From the NCBI GenBank assembly GCA_004764695.1, contig SMSO01000035.1:2044001-2108000 (forward strand): 64,000 bases of DNA, written 5' to 3'. Origin of the DNA: Schizochytrium sp. TIO01 (lineage: Eukaryota; Sar; Bigyra; Thraustochytrida; Thraustochytriidae). The translations under genes and the position numbers were made by a program. Positions 54,480 to 64,000 of the stretch are shown here, in pieces (within the stretch, counting starts at the first letter, position 1; each line of letters starts with the position of its first letter). A model generated the notes under the pieces. It made no database searches. It had not been told where the DNA came from and worked only from the letters and a program-made list of their open reading frames with translations.

Positions 54480-56460
54480 TTACATGCTACGCGAGTACAA
54501 GGTGTTACTTGCTGCCGCACTGCGTTTTTCGAGTTGTTTAGATCCTGGTGCATTTACACGCATGATATAGTTGTAACGACGACGGAAGTTACGTGATTCG
54601 TTCAGGGATCGAAGTGCAAAGTAATATTTAGCATAAGTTGCTCCTGATATGAAGAGATCCCATTGCATGAGCTTAAGAATGTTGCGTTCTAGCAAGTTGA
54701 TGCTCTGCAGCGTAAAGTGTGGGTAAATCCGAGCAAACTCAATGTTCCATGATGACAGGTCCTGCCACACCTTGGATGCAAGCAGCATTCCTGCGAGAAC
54801 GATCGGCCGCCAGTTTGAGGCATAGAGCTGCACGTTGGCGCGCTCCATCAGGCGCTCGACGTAGACGAGGCAGACCACACTACACTCACTACTGAGCTCG
54901 GCCTCAACAAACCTGTGTTGCATTTAAAGAGCAGGATTTTAAAACATTAAAAATTAGTCAACAGTGCTGAAAACAAGATGGACCGTGAACTCTGACAAGG
55001 TTTGGTCTTTTCATCACAAGGTTAGTTTGAAAAGGGAAACTTACAAATGCCGGGCAAAGGAGTAGATGCGCTCCACGCTTGGTACTTCAGGTGTTCTTTC
55101 GACACGCTCCATACGGTAAGGCACCCAAAGCGGTAGACGCGGTAGTCTCAGAAAGGCATACTTATACTGCGCTTTCAAATACAAGTCTTCCGAAAGAAGA
55201 TCACTAGCATTTCCGAGTGTGCTAACATCAAGTCCTAGAGCCCCCCTGTAGCGACCATTCTCATTTGTTGCAGGTTGTGCTTGAGCACTACCTGACGCAC
55301 TTGATGCGCTGTCCTCATCATTATTATTGTTATCCTCATCATCTTGATCATCAAAGGACGTGTCACCAGTCCTGTCGGTATCAAAGCGTCCAAGTCGACC
55401 ACGTACGCTGTTTCCACCTCTTGATGATTGCAAGCTTCCACGACGATTCCTCACAGACCCTGAATCGTCCATAGAAGTCCCACGAGCCCGAGCAATATCG
55501 CGCATATCGGAAACAGATTCGTAGCGTCTTGTGCGACCTTTTATAGAACCAGGCGTTCCTGTTTTCGAAGACTCTCGCTGACTGTTAAGACGTCTTCGTT
55601 CGCACATCATAATGTGGCGGTGAATAACGACGCTTACTCTGCGCAACGTATCGTCGCAATTAAGGTTGAAAACAGAACCCTTCTCAGAGGCAAGGTTCTC
55701 ACGGGTGCCCTGACGAGTTTCAGGTGGCTTGTACTTGACATGGCGGGCATCCGTGTTACGCATGGGCCCGAACGTCTCATACGCGGGTCGAAAAGCGGGC
55801 TTCTTTCTGGCCTTGGTGCCAGATTTGGCAGCTTTGCTGCTGTCAGCATTTTTAGCATCGCCGGATTTGGAGTTGATGGAATGAGCGCCATTTCTGCCGT
55901 TTTGGAGAGTAGCTTTTGCAGCAGAGGATCCGTTGGACTTTCTGGAGCTAGAATTGACAAACGAGTCATTGCCTGAGACGTTCTCATCGCTGAGGGCTGC
56001 TTCGTGAGTGCTCGAGAGCACTGCCGCTGAGGATGACGGTGTTGAAGTTAGTGTTGTTGCAGACGATGGTCTTGAGGTCTTGGCTTCCAGGGACGCGCCA
56101 ACTTCAGAGGGAGGCAGACTGCTGCTCAGAGCCGCCGCAACGCCTGAGGCGCGGGGGGGCTGCATCGCTGCGACCTGCACGACGACGCGGCCACTGCGAT
56201 CGAGACCGCCACGACCTGCTTCAAGGGCTGCTCGCAGCGGATACTGCGCAGGATTGTTATTGTATGCTTTCCAATGAGTCCTTGAAAGTAAAAACTTCTG
56301 TTAATTAAAAGTCTAACCCCCCAAAATGCATCTTTCGAGTAAAAAACTATGTACTTCTATCGTAGGTGCCTACCATCTCCAGGCAAAGCACAAACTACTT
56401 CTGCGTCAACTCAGTCAGCGCGCAATTCGAGTGTAGCTTCCCGTGAAAATCCCGCCCCAT
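54480..56460 (-). CDS. Cyclin-Y-like protein, three exons
   Basis: Joined exons 56460-56399, 56280-55045 and 54912-54480, phase 2 at both junctions, 576 residues. The 3' intron (GTAAGT...ACACAG, 132 nt) is secure because it restores the cyclin box: VPSVERIYSFARH joined to LFVEAELSSECSVVCLVYVE, then RPIVLAGMLLASKVWQDLSS, ERNILKLMQWDLFISGATYA and KYYFALRSL. This pattern is that of cyclin Y (CCNY), the activator of CDK14/16 at the plasma membrane. The first exon is less certain (donor GTAGTT; acceptor TTTCAAG) and would give an MGRDFHGK start; a Gly2 would suit N-myristoylation as in animal cyclin Y. Otherwise the protein starts at the ATG 56163-56165. About 380 disordered Ser/Arg-rich residues precede the cyclin box. 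Confidence 0.85.
54913..55044 (-). other. GT-AG intron 2 of the cyclin gene
   Basis: 132 nt, GTAAGT donor and ACACAG acceptor on the minus strand. Joining restores LFVEAEL of the cyclin box in phase. Confidence 0.9.
56281..56398 (-). other. Proposed intron 1 of the cyclin gene
   Basis: 118 nt between GTAGTT and TTTTTACTTTCAAG on the minus strand. The phase matches and the upstream exon gives a Met-Gly start, but the donor is not strong. Confidence 0.5.
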
Positions 56461-57305
56461 CAGAAGCGGCGGCGACCTTTTCCGCGTGCTTTCCGCAATT
56501 GCAATTTTCATGCTACATTTCTCTCGACTGGAAATGCTTTCTTTGCACATCTCGCCAAAGTCTATTTTGTCTTCGTCTCTGCAATGACCAACGAGGTTGC
56601 ATTGCTGTGACAGGTTCAGGATTTATTTGCAAATCACACTGGCCGCCCTGACCGTGACCGTTTACACGTCGCTTCATGAGCTCGCAATGTAATCTTCACC
56701 TCAATCCATCGACTAACCAATTCTGAATTCCATCGCCAAATTAAGTTTGTTTCTTCAACTTGAAAGTTAAGACTTTAGAAGTAATGATTAAGTACGTCAT
56801 TAAAAAGAGATAGGACTACTAAAGAGGCGAAAGAGGGAGAGAAGAGAAGATCCAGAGAGGCACTGCTACCTTTTTGGCTACCTGGGACGCTACCAGGTGA
56901 CGAACGGTAGGTGGGCTGGAAGAAGCTATGGGGCACAGGGGGAGTTTGCGTGTAAAGTGTTTCCTACGAACAGTGGCGATAGCGCGGGGATGAGAGTCAA
57001 GAATCTGTCATAGTTGCCATATGCCCCCCTCATCACGCTCCGTTGTGGAAATAGGGTTCTTAGTTTCTTCATTACGTTCTTCTTTTCGCCTTCCTTAAGC
57101 ATTGAGTGAGTGACATTTATTTGGTGGACTGGGCAAAGCAAAGTCGGGCGCTGCATTCGATCAGGGCGTCAGCACGGCGCCTGAAGAATGGTTGGTTGTT
57201 GATATTGGCACTCAGCACATGACAAGGAAAGCCCATTAAGGAGAATTTGCAACAGAGTGCGGCTCAGCTGAGATTACTACACATTTGGGAGAAGAAGCGG
57301 GGAGA

Positions 57306-57345
57306 ACTAACTAACTAACTAACATGCTTGCTTGCTTGCCTGCCT
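57306..57345. repeat. (AACT)n and (TTGC)n tracts
   Basis: About five aact units followed by ttgc/ctgc units. Confidence 0.75.
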
Positions 57346-58657
57346 ACAAATTTACACATGGTTGGGGGATGGAACTCAGGGATTAGCGAATCGATGGGCT
57401 TGGATGTGACAGAGTAAAGGAGGCACGAGTTTGTGAAGACAGTTGAAGACGAATCTTGGTGTATAGCCTGCATTTTTTTTGTGTTTTTGTTTTTCTCGCA
57501 ACAGAGATTGTAAATGTGCATCAGTCGCTATATGGTCTCCCTCCCATTGTCTGTGGTAATCGATGCCAAGGTTTGAAGATTTTCCATCTTGCGTATGAAT
57601 ATTATATATGTACTCTCTCTTGTAAAATGCGAGTATGGAAGGACTGCTGGACTCTGCCTAAATTACTGGATATGCAAACACAATTTTAGATTATGTACGG
57701 TCTTTTGAGGTCGTTTATCCTTTTTGGACATCTTCTTCGTCCAAATTCATATCTGCAGCAGATCAGGGTGCTATGAACTTAGAATTCGTTATACGAGTCC
57801 TTTTCACCTGGAACTATCAATCCCTTTGACCTTGTCGTAGTTGGTACACACCCACCATAACTGTCTTTCCGTTTTGTTTTATTTCTAATTTAAAGAGATG
57901 CCCAGTATATTTACAACGTAAACCATTCTGTTGCATTTCCCACGCTTTAGATACTGGGAACGCTGAATATCGTCTTCATTCATTCAAAATATACTCAGTA
58001 TCACTACATGTCTTTTAGCATATGCGCGATTTCCCACTCTATCAACTCTGCACGTGCTAGGGCTCTCTTGCGGCTAGACAGGTATTATTTCTGAATCGAG
58101 CGACCCATTGCATTTCTCCCTTCCGCGACAATAGCCTGAACCCCCCTGCCGAATCCTCGTGAAACCTCCATCCACCAGCTGCATCAAGCATTACTACCAT
58201 TCGAACCAAAAGCACCTTGATCACTAATTGCAAACCCACTGTGAGCACATACGAACCAGCTGAAAAAGAAGCCAAGCCCATTCAAGCGATGCGTGTGCGC
58301 CAAAACGCGCCTGTGGCCCTCTCCAACTATTTATTACAAACAGTAATGGACGGATCCCTCGAAGATGTTCCGTAGACTCCTCGTAGATGACGCACCTTAG
58401 GTCTCCCTTGACCCGGCGAAACTTAGGACAACCGCGGGGACCCCTCGGGGACCCCGTGCATGCAAGACCCGCCCACAGAGATTAGCCGAGATCTCGCGAA
58501 TTCGAGGTCTCGCCGTGAGGGACATGGACGGGAAGAGGGCTAATGGGTGGACTTGAAACGCCAGCAAGAGCTTGAGCTTAGTGGCGCATGGCGGAAAGAG
58601 CCGTCCGAATAGGCCGGTTCGAAAGCATCAACGAAGAGAAGAGTGCACAAGAACAGC

Positions 58658-58697
58658 GAATGAATGAATGAATGAATGAATGAATGAATGAATGAAT
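58658..58697. repeat. (GAAT)n microsatellite
   Basis: About ten perfect gaat units, the same motif as at 11743, 18567 and 26221. Confidence 0.9.
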
Positions 58698-60021
58698 AGT
58701 GAATTAGTGGATAAATAGATGCACCTGTGCATGCACGCATCGCTTAAATCAGCGAATCAACGAATGCGAAAGCATGGCCGCGGCCATGGACCGGGCAAAC
58801 TGGCGTGCTCCCGGAAGTCCAGCGTGCACCAAAGTACCGAAGAGGTTACTCAGTAAGTAGTGGCCAAGAAGGGCCGCAACAGCTAGCTGGTGGGTGTGTG
58901 TTAGTTCGCTGCAACAGCCATCGTTAAGAAAAGCTGCTGCTTCTTTTGGTAAGTTACCATGGTCGCAGTAGGGAGCGAGGTTAATCTACCGGTTTCAATC
59001 TTCGGAAAGGCTTGTGGCTGCACAGGAAGGTAAACCCGAGATAGGCATTGAGCCAGGATGAAGCAGGGAGTTTAATACCGATGCAGATTTGTTGAGACCA
59101 AATGGTGGAAGTGTTGGATTTGGTCGTTGAATCACACTAGGACTCGGAGCCATAGTAGTAGAGGAAGATTTGCAGAGTGCCAGTCCTAGGGCAGTATCCA
59201 AGAGAACCACGCTTGGATGAAGAAAAAAGTCGATAATAACTGCTTCGAAACTACCGCGAGCAAGTACTTGATCATCCGCTGTATAAACTTCTTCATCGTG
59301 CAAATGGTGGTGACTAGGTGCTATCTGAAATTGAGGTGTTCAAGAGTTATCGCTAAATATGTTTCACGCGCTCGCTCGGGCGCATCAACTTTGACCGGGC
59401 TTGGGGCACTTGTATGGGACGGGACAAATACGGTTCCATCTAAATTGCAGGTATGCAGGGGTATCCTTCTTGTTTGAGCGATGCCCATTTTTGCAAGATT
59501 CACGGTTTAAGATCAGGATTTACCGACACTTTACTAGTGTATTTGTAGTAGCATATGGCCCATAGAAGCTGCATGCAGTATTCAGTTGTTACTTAACAAA
59601 AGGAAATTGATCGGGCAACTTGTTGGCAAGTGTAATGTTTTGCCAAGCCTTCCTTTCGGAGATAGATGGAAAGATAACTTTAGGACATGTTTTTTGCATC
59701 CTCGAAAAAAAGTAGATCGGGCAACTTCTAAAATGATGAATAACATGCAAATTTCTTCGTCCTTACAAAGAACAAAAGTTAAATCCACATAGGGACCAGA
59801 TACTGCTCGCAGCCAACGTAAGCCAACAACTTTCATTCTTCAAAAATAATAGCCATCACTACTAACCAAAACCAGCGTTGAAGTTGGCGTATGCGCATCA
59901 CGGATGCAAGCAAACCCGCAACTCCAAAGCCTCAAAGCAAAGTAATTCAAAGCAAACTGACAACTCGTAAGATTTTAAGCAATCAAGTTCATCAAAGCCA
60001 AGACATTGCACCACCATCACC

Positions 60022-60879
60022 ATGAAGGCTTTTGCTATGTGGATCCTTGTTGTGCTTGGGCTTGCCTGCTCTCAGGCTAATGCCCTTGAGCTAGACGATG
60101 CGACGCTCGCTGACTCTCTCGAGACCCAAAGTCTCCGCCAACTTGGCTCCTCAACCTACGAATGCCCTTCTGACAGCCGTCCCCGCCGCAACCGCCCACG
60201 CAAGTTCGATCATTGTCGTTGCGACTCTGGTTTCGAGCGCGATGAAGACCTCGAGGCGTGTGTCAAGTGGCTCTACCTTGACCTGACCAACCTTGCTATT
60301 ATGCAGCCCAATTCCCCCTTTCTCGTGGTGTCCCACAACGAGTATGCGCCCAAGCTCTTCGTCCCTGGACATCCTGCAAGAGACGAGCTGCGAAGCATTG
60401 CCGAGATGGGTGATGCTACATCTGCGCAAGCTCTGTATGAGCAAGATGAGAATACGTTGACCTCATCCATCGGAAGCCCCATTGCACCTGGTGGCAATGC
60501 CACCATCAAGGTCGCTGTGAACAGCGCGTATCCCTTGGTGACTCTCGCTGCTATGTGTGGTAATACCAATGACTGCTTTGTCGCTGTCAACGGCATGCAT
60601 CTGTACCCTGGTCAGGTTCTCTACCAGCCTGGTTGGGATGCCGGCACCGAACTTAACAACGAACTCTGCACCTTTGTCCCAGGCCCTGCTTGCCCTGCTG
60701 GAAGCGGCAACGGGCAGACTGAAACTGGAGAAGGCTATGTTCACATCCACCCTGGATTTCACGGTGTGAACAAGGGTCGCACCGACCTCAGTGCCGATGA
60801 ACTTGGTGCAGATGGTGAGCCCCTTGGCACCGCTCTCGACTGGCGTAACCCCATGCTACAGGTGGTCGTATCTGCTTAA
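60022..60879 (+). CDS. Secreted spondin-N domain protein
   Basis: 285 residues from the ATG at 60022, preceded by a caccaccatcacc leader. A clear signal peptide (MKAFAMWILVVLGLACSQANA) is followed by a small Cys-rich segment (YECPS... to DHCRCDSGFERDEDLEAC, about 46-80). The rest is a spondin-N domain: SPFLVVSHNEYAPKLFVPGH, LRSIAEMGDATSAQALYEQD, LVTLAAMCGNTNDCFVAVNG, GWDAGTELNNELCTFVPGPA, and GEGYVHIHPGFHGV with DWRNPMLQVVV at the end. This matches the short form common in bacterial and protist secreted proteins. The domain is thought to bind lipids or matrix and often coordinates calcium. There is no membrane anchor, so it is probably secreted. Codon bias is strong, as in the receptor and P450 genes. 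Confidence 0.9.
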   Translation: MKAFAMWILVVLGLACSQANALELDDATLADSLETQSLRQLGSSTYECPSDSRPRRNRPRKFDHCRCDSGFERDEDLEACVKWLYLDLTNLAIMQPNSPFLVVSHNEYAPKLFVPGHPARDELRSIAEMGDATSAQALYEQDENTLTSSIGSPIAPGGNATIKVAVNSAYPLVTLAAMCGNTNDCFVAVNGMHLYPGQVLYQPGWDAGTELNNELCTFVPGPACPAGSGNGQTETGEGYVHIHPGFHGVNKGRTDLSADELGADGEPLGTALDWRNPMLQVVVSA

Positions 60880-61019
60880 AGCTTTCGACAAAGTTATCCA
60901 CAGAACGCACCTCTTTTTCTTTAGCGTTACTTGATTTAACTCAGCTTAAAAGTCTCAGGATTGTATTTGGCGAATCCTTATAAGAAATAACAATATCATT
61001 TTAAAGAATATTTAGACCT

Positions 61020-61481
61020 CTACTTTGGTCGAAATGGTACAGCAGAGAAATTGTCATTCCACCGTTTGAAAGCTGGATGATAGTTGAACTGATCGATTAA
61101 TACTTGTACACCCTTTGCGTGCTCTGCTTTTGCACTATCATACAATCCGCTAATTTCATGTGTGAGACCTGCATATTTGCGCTCAAAAGGGCCAATAGCT
61201 TTATCAAACTCTTTAGCCCATGCTGCGTTGGTCGAAAGGTTCTTTTCAATTTGTTCACGACGCCGCTTGAGCATATCAATTTGATCTTCGAACTCCTTCT
61301 TGCCCACACGGTCTGCTCTGATCTCCCGCTGTAGTTCTTTTAACTGACCGCGGAGGACCTCAATCGTATTGCCAAGGTCACTGGCTGTCTTGTGAAAAGC
61401 ATCAGAGCTTCTTTGTTTTGCTGCACGGCGCACCTGTGCGTTTCGATGCACCAGTGCTTCGCTTGTAACGCCATGAACCAT
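61020..61481 (-). CDS. Small coiled-coil protein, possibly flagellar
   Basis: 153 residues from the ATG 61479-61481. It is mostly charged helix: ASDLGNTIEVLRGQLKELQR and KEFEDQIDMLKRRREQIEKN form a coiled coil, then AKEFDKAIGPFERKYAGLTH. The end, HPAFKRWNDNFSAVPFRPK, is rich in aromatic and basic residues and reminds me of short axonemal microtubule-binding proteins. That is a weak impression, not an assignment. No signal peptide or membrane helix is present. It is convergent with the spondin-like gene (140 bp between stops). Confidence 0.72.
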   Translation of the reverse strand: MVHGVTSEALVHRNAQVRRAAKQRSSDAFHKTASDLGNTIEVLRGQLKELQREIRADRVGKKEFEDQIDMLKRRREQIEKNLSTNAAWAKEFDKAIGPFERKYAGLTHEISGLYDSAKAEHAKGVQVLIDQFNYHPAFKRWNDNFSAVPFRPK

Positions 61482-62086
61482 TGCAACTATCCCGTTTCCA
61501 AGACAGCGACCACCCTACGCTCCAAACTGATTTTAACGCGAGCTGTTCGTCCGTGCCCTGCGCAAGTCTATTTGCAGCTCATGCAGATTACTTTGCTGAC
61601 CCTGAACTTGACGTCTTACAGTTCAAGAAAGGAAGCCGCTTAATAAGAATGCCATGACTGATTCTTAAAAAGGTGTGCGCTCAACGACTATTATATAGTG
61701 TTCTTCATTTTTGAGGTCATAACTGACTTTGCAAGAAAAGATGTCTGGCCTCTTTTATATAGTTTTTCATTTTAAAAAAGGGCAGACTACATATTTATTG
61801 TGTTCGGGGCTACCTGTTGGAGCAAAATAAGAAAGTTAATTCCATCGAGAGGAATTATCTGAAAGCTGGCATCAGCTGATCCTTTTCTTGTGTCCTTTTA
61901 ATGTTTATTTTTACATAGGCCTATCTAAATCATTGAAGCTGAAAACAAATATATTAATGGCGAGGTCTAGCGACAAAGGTACAAATTAAAGTCATATCAG
62001 TGGCCTCAATAGATGTACAGCCCATATCTCCCTTTCGATCTCAATTTTTTTAAGGTCAACAAGGGATGAGAAACGAGGAACTATCT
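61482..62086. other. Intergenic region
   Basis: A/T-rich, no gene seen. It should contain the promoter of the coiled-coil gene and the 3' UTR of the membrane protein gene, both on the minus strand. Confidence 0.5.
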
Positions 62087-64000
62087 CTAAGCTAGCATAA
62101 GACCACGCCCGTCAGGTTGGCGAAGTCTAAGAGGGACATCTTTAGCTTTATAGGCTTGAGGGAAAGCTGGTTGGACTTCGTCTTGTTGCGTTTTATATTT
62201 CTGGATTGCTGGAATATGGTCAAGATCGCCTTGATCTTTAGAACGTAAGAAACGACGATAAAGGGCTCGAAAATGAAGAAGTGATCCCAAGGATAGTGCA
62301 GCGAGCGCCAGAATATTCACAAAAATTTGCAGGTAATCAACAAGAACAACAACGACCTTGTTGGTAACTCCGAGTATTGCAGCAGAGTCGAGCACAGGAA
62401 GCGCATATAACAATGGAACAATGCTATTTACTACAGACATTGACGTGACAAGTATAGCGAACTGCTGAGCTAATGATTTGCGGAAAGGTTTTACTCGCGC
62501 AAAGATAATCAAATTTAAGAATGCGCAGCCTAGAGCAAAGCCTGGACAAACTACCTCGTGATAGAGATGCGAGGTACCGAGAATGACCGCTTGGGAAATG
62601 GTTTGCAAAGTCAACCACAGTTCGACCCATCCAGCACCAAAACGATAGTCTTCAACCATAGGACGGCCATTATGGGCGCGTCTCCACTCTGGCTCCCGAG
62701 ATAACGATGGTCTTAAAGTTTTGGCCTGTGTAAAAGAATGCAATTTGCGAAGGTAGTCTCTCGCAGTGGCAGCATACCACCATGTCCACAACCCGAGACC
62801 AATAAGAGAACAAATTACAAGAGCTAACAAGCCACGTCGTCCTTGACGACAACTCGGCCACGCTGAGCCGAGGAGAAGTGTCAGAGAGAATGCAGTAAAG
62901 GTGATTAATGGGTATACCCATATATGCTGCAGCCGGATCATCTTCTTTAGAAAACACTTCCGGAACCCTTGAGGACGATTTGAAAAGGATTCCTCCAGAA
63001 TTACTAGGGCAAAGATTAAACCTAAAGACAATGCCCATATATTACCTAGAATGTATTGCGGCTGAATTTGTATAGCTTGTGCAAATCTGTGAATTGGCGT
63101 CTCATCAGGCTGCCAATCATCAGAGCAAAGAAGGCCATTTTGCTGCATCGGGAAAAATACGCCAATGAACAGAGACCACGCCAGGGACCAGAAGAAATGA
63201 AAAAACTCAATGGGAGCATGCGAAAGGGGCATGAGACCAAATGATGCACTCTGCTGAATAAATTTTAGTAACATAGCAGCAGCCCAGCCGTTTGTAGACA
63301 ACAAAGTAAAGAACAGAGCAAATAAACATAGAGCAGTTGCTACGATAATGTCTGGAGGGAAACGGAAGCTTGTTTGCGAATAGTTGCTTGTAGTCACATT
63401 TGAAAGTAAACTTGTGACAAAAGAGCTGAGGTCCCATATCAGAGCTTCTGAGGAGCCTCGGACGAGAAATTGAAACGATGTTTCACTAAACATTATATCC
63501 CTTGCACCAAATGACGATGGCAGTTCCAACGAAAGGATCAACTGAAGAGACCCTGAGGATACATTTCTATAGAATATATTGCAATTACCGGTAGAATTGC
63601 CTCCTGCTTCATCTGAAGGAAGTAGCGTCACGATGAAGTTGCCAAAGACTCGAGCTGTATACTCTTTAATAACGGACTCGATTCCTATAACAATATTAGT
63701 AACTTGTATACTGTCTACAGGAGCAATTACCCAAGATGAGCTTTCCCCTATACACTCAGAAAATTCTACCAAATATACATCAGTACTTGTGTCATTTGAC
63801 AAGGCCGCATTAATGCTAGTAAAATACGTTGTGGAGCCACTGAAGCAATTGTTTACGTTCGAAATGTTCCCCTGAATAGCTGATGCACTCAAGGCGTCCG
63901 TAACAGTTGTCATATTTCCTAAGGTTTCCCAATAAATGCGACTTTGCAAAAATTCAGATGCACTTTCAAGAGCAAAATGAGCCGCTTTTACCATCAGCTG
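62087..64000 (-). CDS. Polytopic membrane protein with large ectodomain (5' end outside window)
   Basis: The frame is open to the right edge. The first ATG seen is 63992-63994, but two sense codons precede it, so the true start lies beyond the window. About 210 lumenal or extracellular residues rich in Ser, Asn and Thr with several N-x-S/T sites come first. About nine membrane helices follow, including IIVATALCLFALFFTLLS, FFWSLAWSLFIGVFFP, ILGNIWALSLGLIFALVI, VYPLITFTAFSLTLLLGSAW, LALVICSLIGLGLWTWWYA and VLVDYLQIFVNILALAALSL. The C-terminal tail of about 65 residues is cytosolic and basic. A large ectodomain plus about nine helices recalls the fungal TRP-like/Flc family, but no diagnostic motif was found. 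Confidence 0.72.
   Translation of the reverse strand, partial: QLMVKAAHFALESASEFLQSRIYWETLGNMTTVTDALSASAIQGNISNVNNCFSGSTTYFTSINAALSNDTSTDVYLVEFSECIGESSSWVIAPVDSIQVTNIVIGIESVIKEYTARVFGNFIVTLLPSDEAGGNSTGNCNIFYRNVSSGSLQLILSLELPSSFGARDIMFSETSFQFLVRGSSEALIWDLSSFVTSLLSNVTTSNYSQTSFRFPPDIIVATALCLFALFFTLLSTNGWAAAMLLKFIQQSASFGLMPLSHAPIEFFHFFWSLAWSLFIGVFFPMQQNGLLCSDDWQPDETPIHRFAQAIQIQPQYILGNIWALSLGLIFALVILEESFSNRPQGFRKCFLKKMIRLQHIWVYPLITFTAFSLTLLLGSAWPSCRQGRRGLLALVICSLIGLGLWTWWYAATARDYLRKLHSFTQAKTLRPSLSREPEWRRAHNGRPMVEDYRFGAGWVELWLTLQTISQAVILGTSHLYHEVVCPGFALGCAFLNLIIFARVKPFRKSLAQQFAILVTSMSVVNSIVPLLYALPVLDSAAILGVTNKVVVVLVDYLQIFVNILALAALSLGSLLHFRALYRRFLRSKDQGDLDHIPAIQKYKTQQDEVQPAFPQAYKAKDVPLRLRQPDGRGLMLA

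Larger units (their letters stand above)
56461..60021. other. Gene-poor region
   Basis: No supported gene. It holds the promoter of the cyclin gene at the left, the promoter of the spondin-like gene at the right, and short microsatellites. Frames up to 102 codons (for example 58995-59303) have no motif. Confidence 0.45.

Noticed and set aside
1-64000. CRISPR array, insertion sequence or prophage
   Set aside because: All tandem arrays lack unique spacers, no transposase or phage gene is present, and introns show the DNA is eukaryotic.

Overview
This is a eukaryotic nuclear window, probably from a free-living heterotrophic protist. The genes carry GT-AG introns: four were placed by splice sites and matching phase, and one more is proposed. 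They encode nuclear, ER, Golgi, vacuolar and flagellar-type proteins, and long non-coding spacers are full of tetranucleotide microsatellites. A vacuolar-sorting-receptor-like protein, an ERG5/CYP61-type sterol P450, a VHL-like/2-oxoglutarate oxygenase and few introns per gene would suit a stramenopile, perhaps a labyrinthulomycete (thraustochytrid). That placement is inference. No bacterial operon, rRNA, convincing tRNA, CRISPR array or transposase was found.

Layout. 3..230 is the tail of a membrane protein. 1.4-14.2 kb is gene-dense: a very large ARID-SWIRM-amine oxidase (LSD1-like) protein, a TPR protein resembling the ribosomal-protein chaperone Acl4 (tail to tail, 16 bp apart), a small Lys-rich protein with a probable upstream exon, two ankyrin proteins in divergent orientation, and an ER-targeted 2OG-Fe(II) oxygenase with a VHL-like segment. 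15.0-16.5 kb holds the sterol C22-desaturase-like P450. 16.5-29.9 kb is a 13 kb gene-free stretch with microsatellites. 29.9-35.0 kb holds a two-exon phosducin-like protein, a GT8 glycosyltransferase and a disordered protein. 35.0-45.3 kb is a second 10 kb gene-poor stretch containing a GC-rich island and two tandem duplications. 45.3-63.9 kb is gene-dense again: a puzzling small spliced gene, a two-exon vacuolar-sorting-receptor-like protein, a DUF1348/NTF2-like protein, a HEAT/ARM solenoid, a three-exon cyclin-Y-like protein, a secreted spondin-N protein, a small coiled-coil protein, and a polytopic membrane protein that runs off the right edge.

How the genes relate. They are not an operon. 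Several belong to the secretory pathway (oxygenase with a C-terminal HREL, GT8 enzyme, sorting receptor, spondin-like protein), and others to chromatin (ARID-LSD1) and signalling (phosducin-like, cyclin Y). The points most worth a second look are the ARID-SWIRM-LSD1-AT-hook architecture, the VHL-like plus 2OG-oxygenase fusion in an ER protein, the ERG5-like P450 lacking the normally invariant ExxR motif, and a small gene with an in-frame TGA inside a phase-consistent exon.
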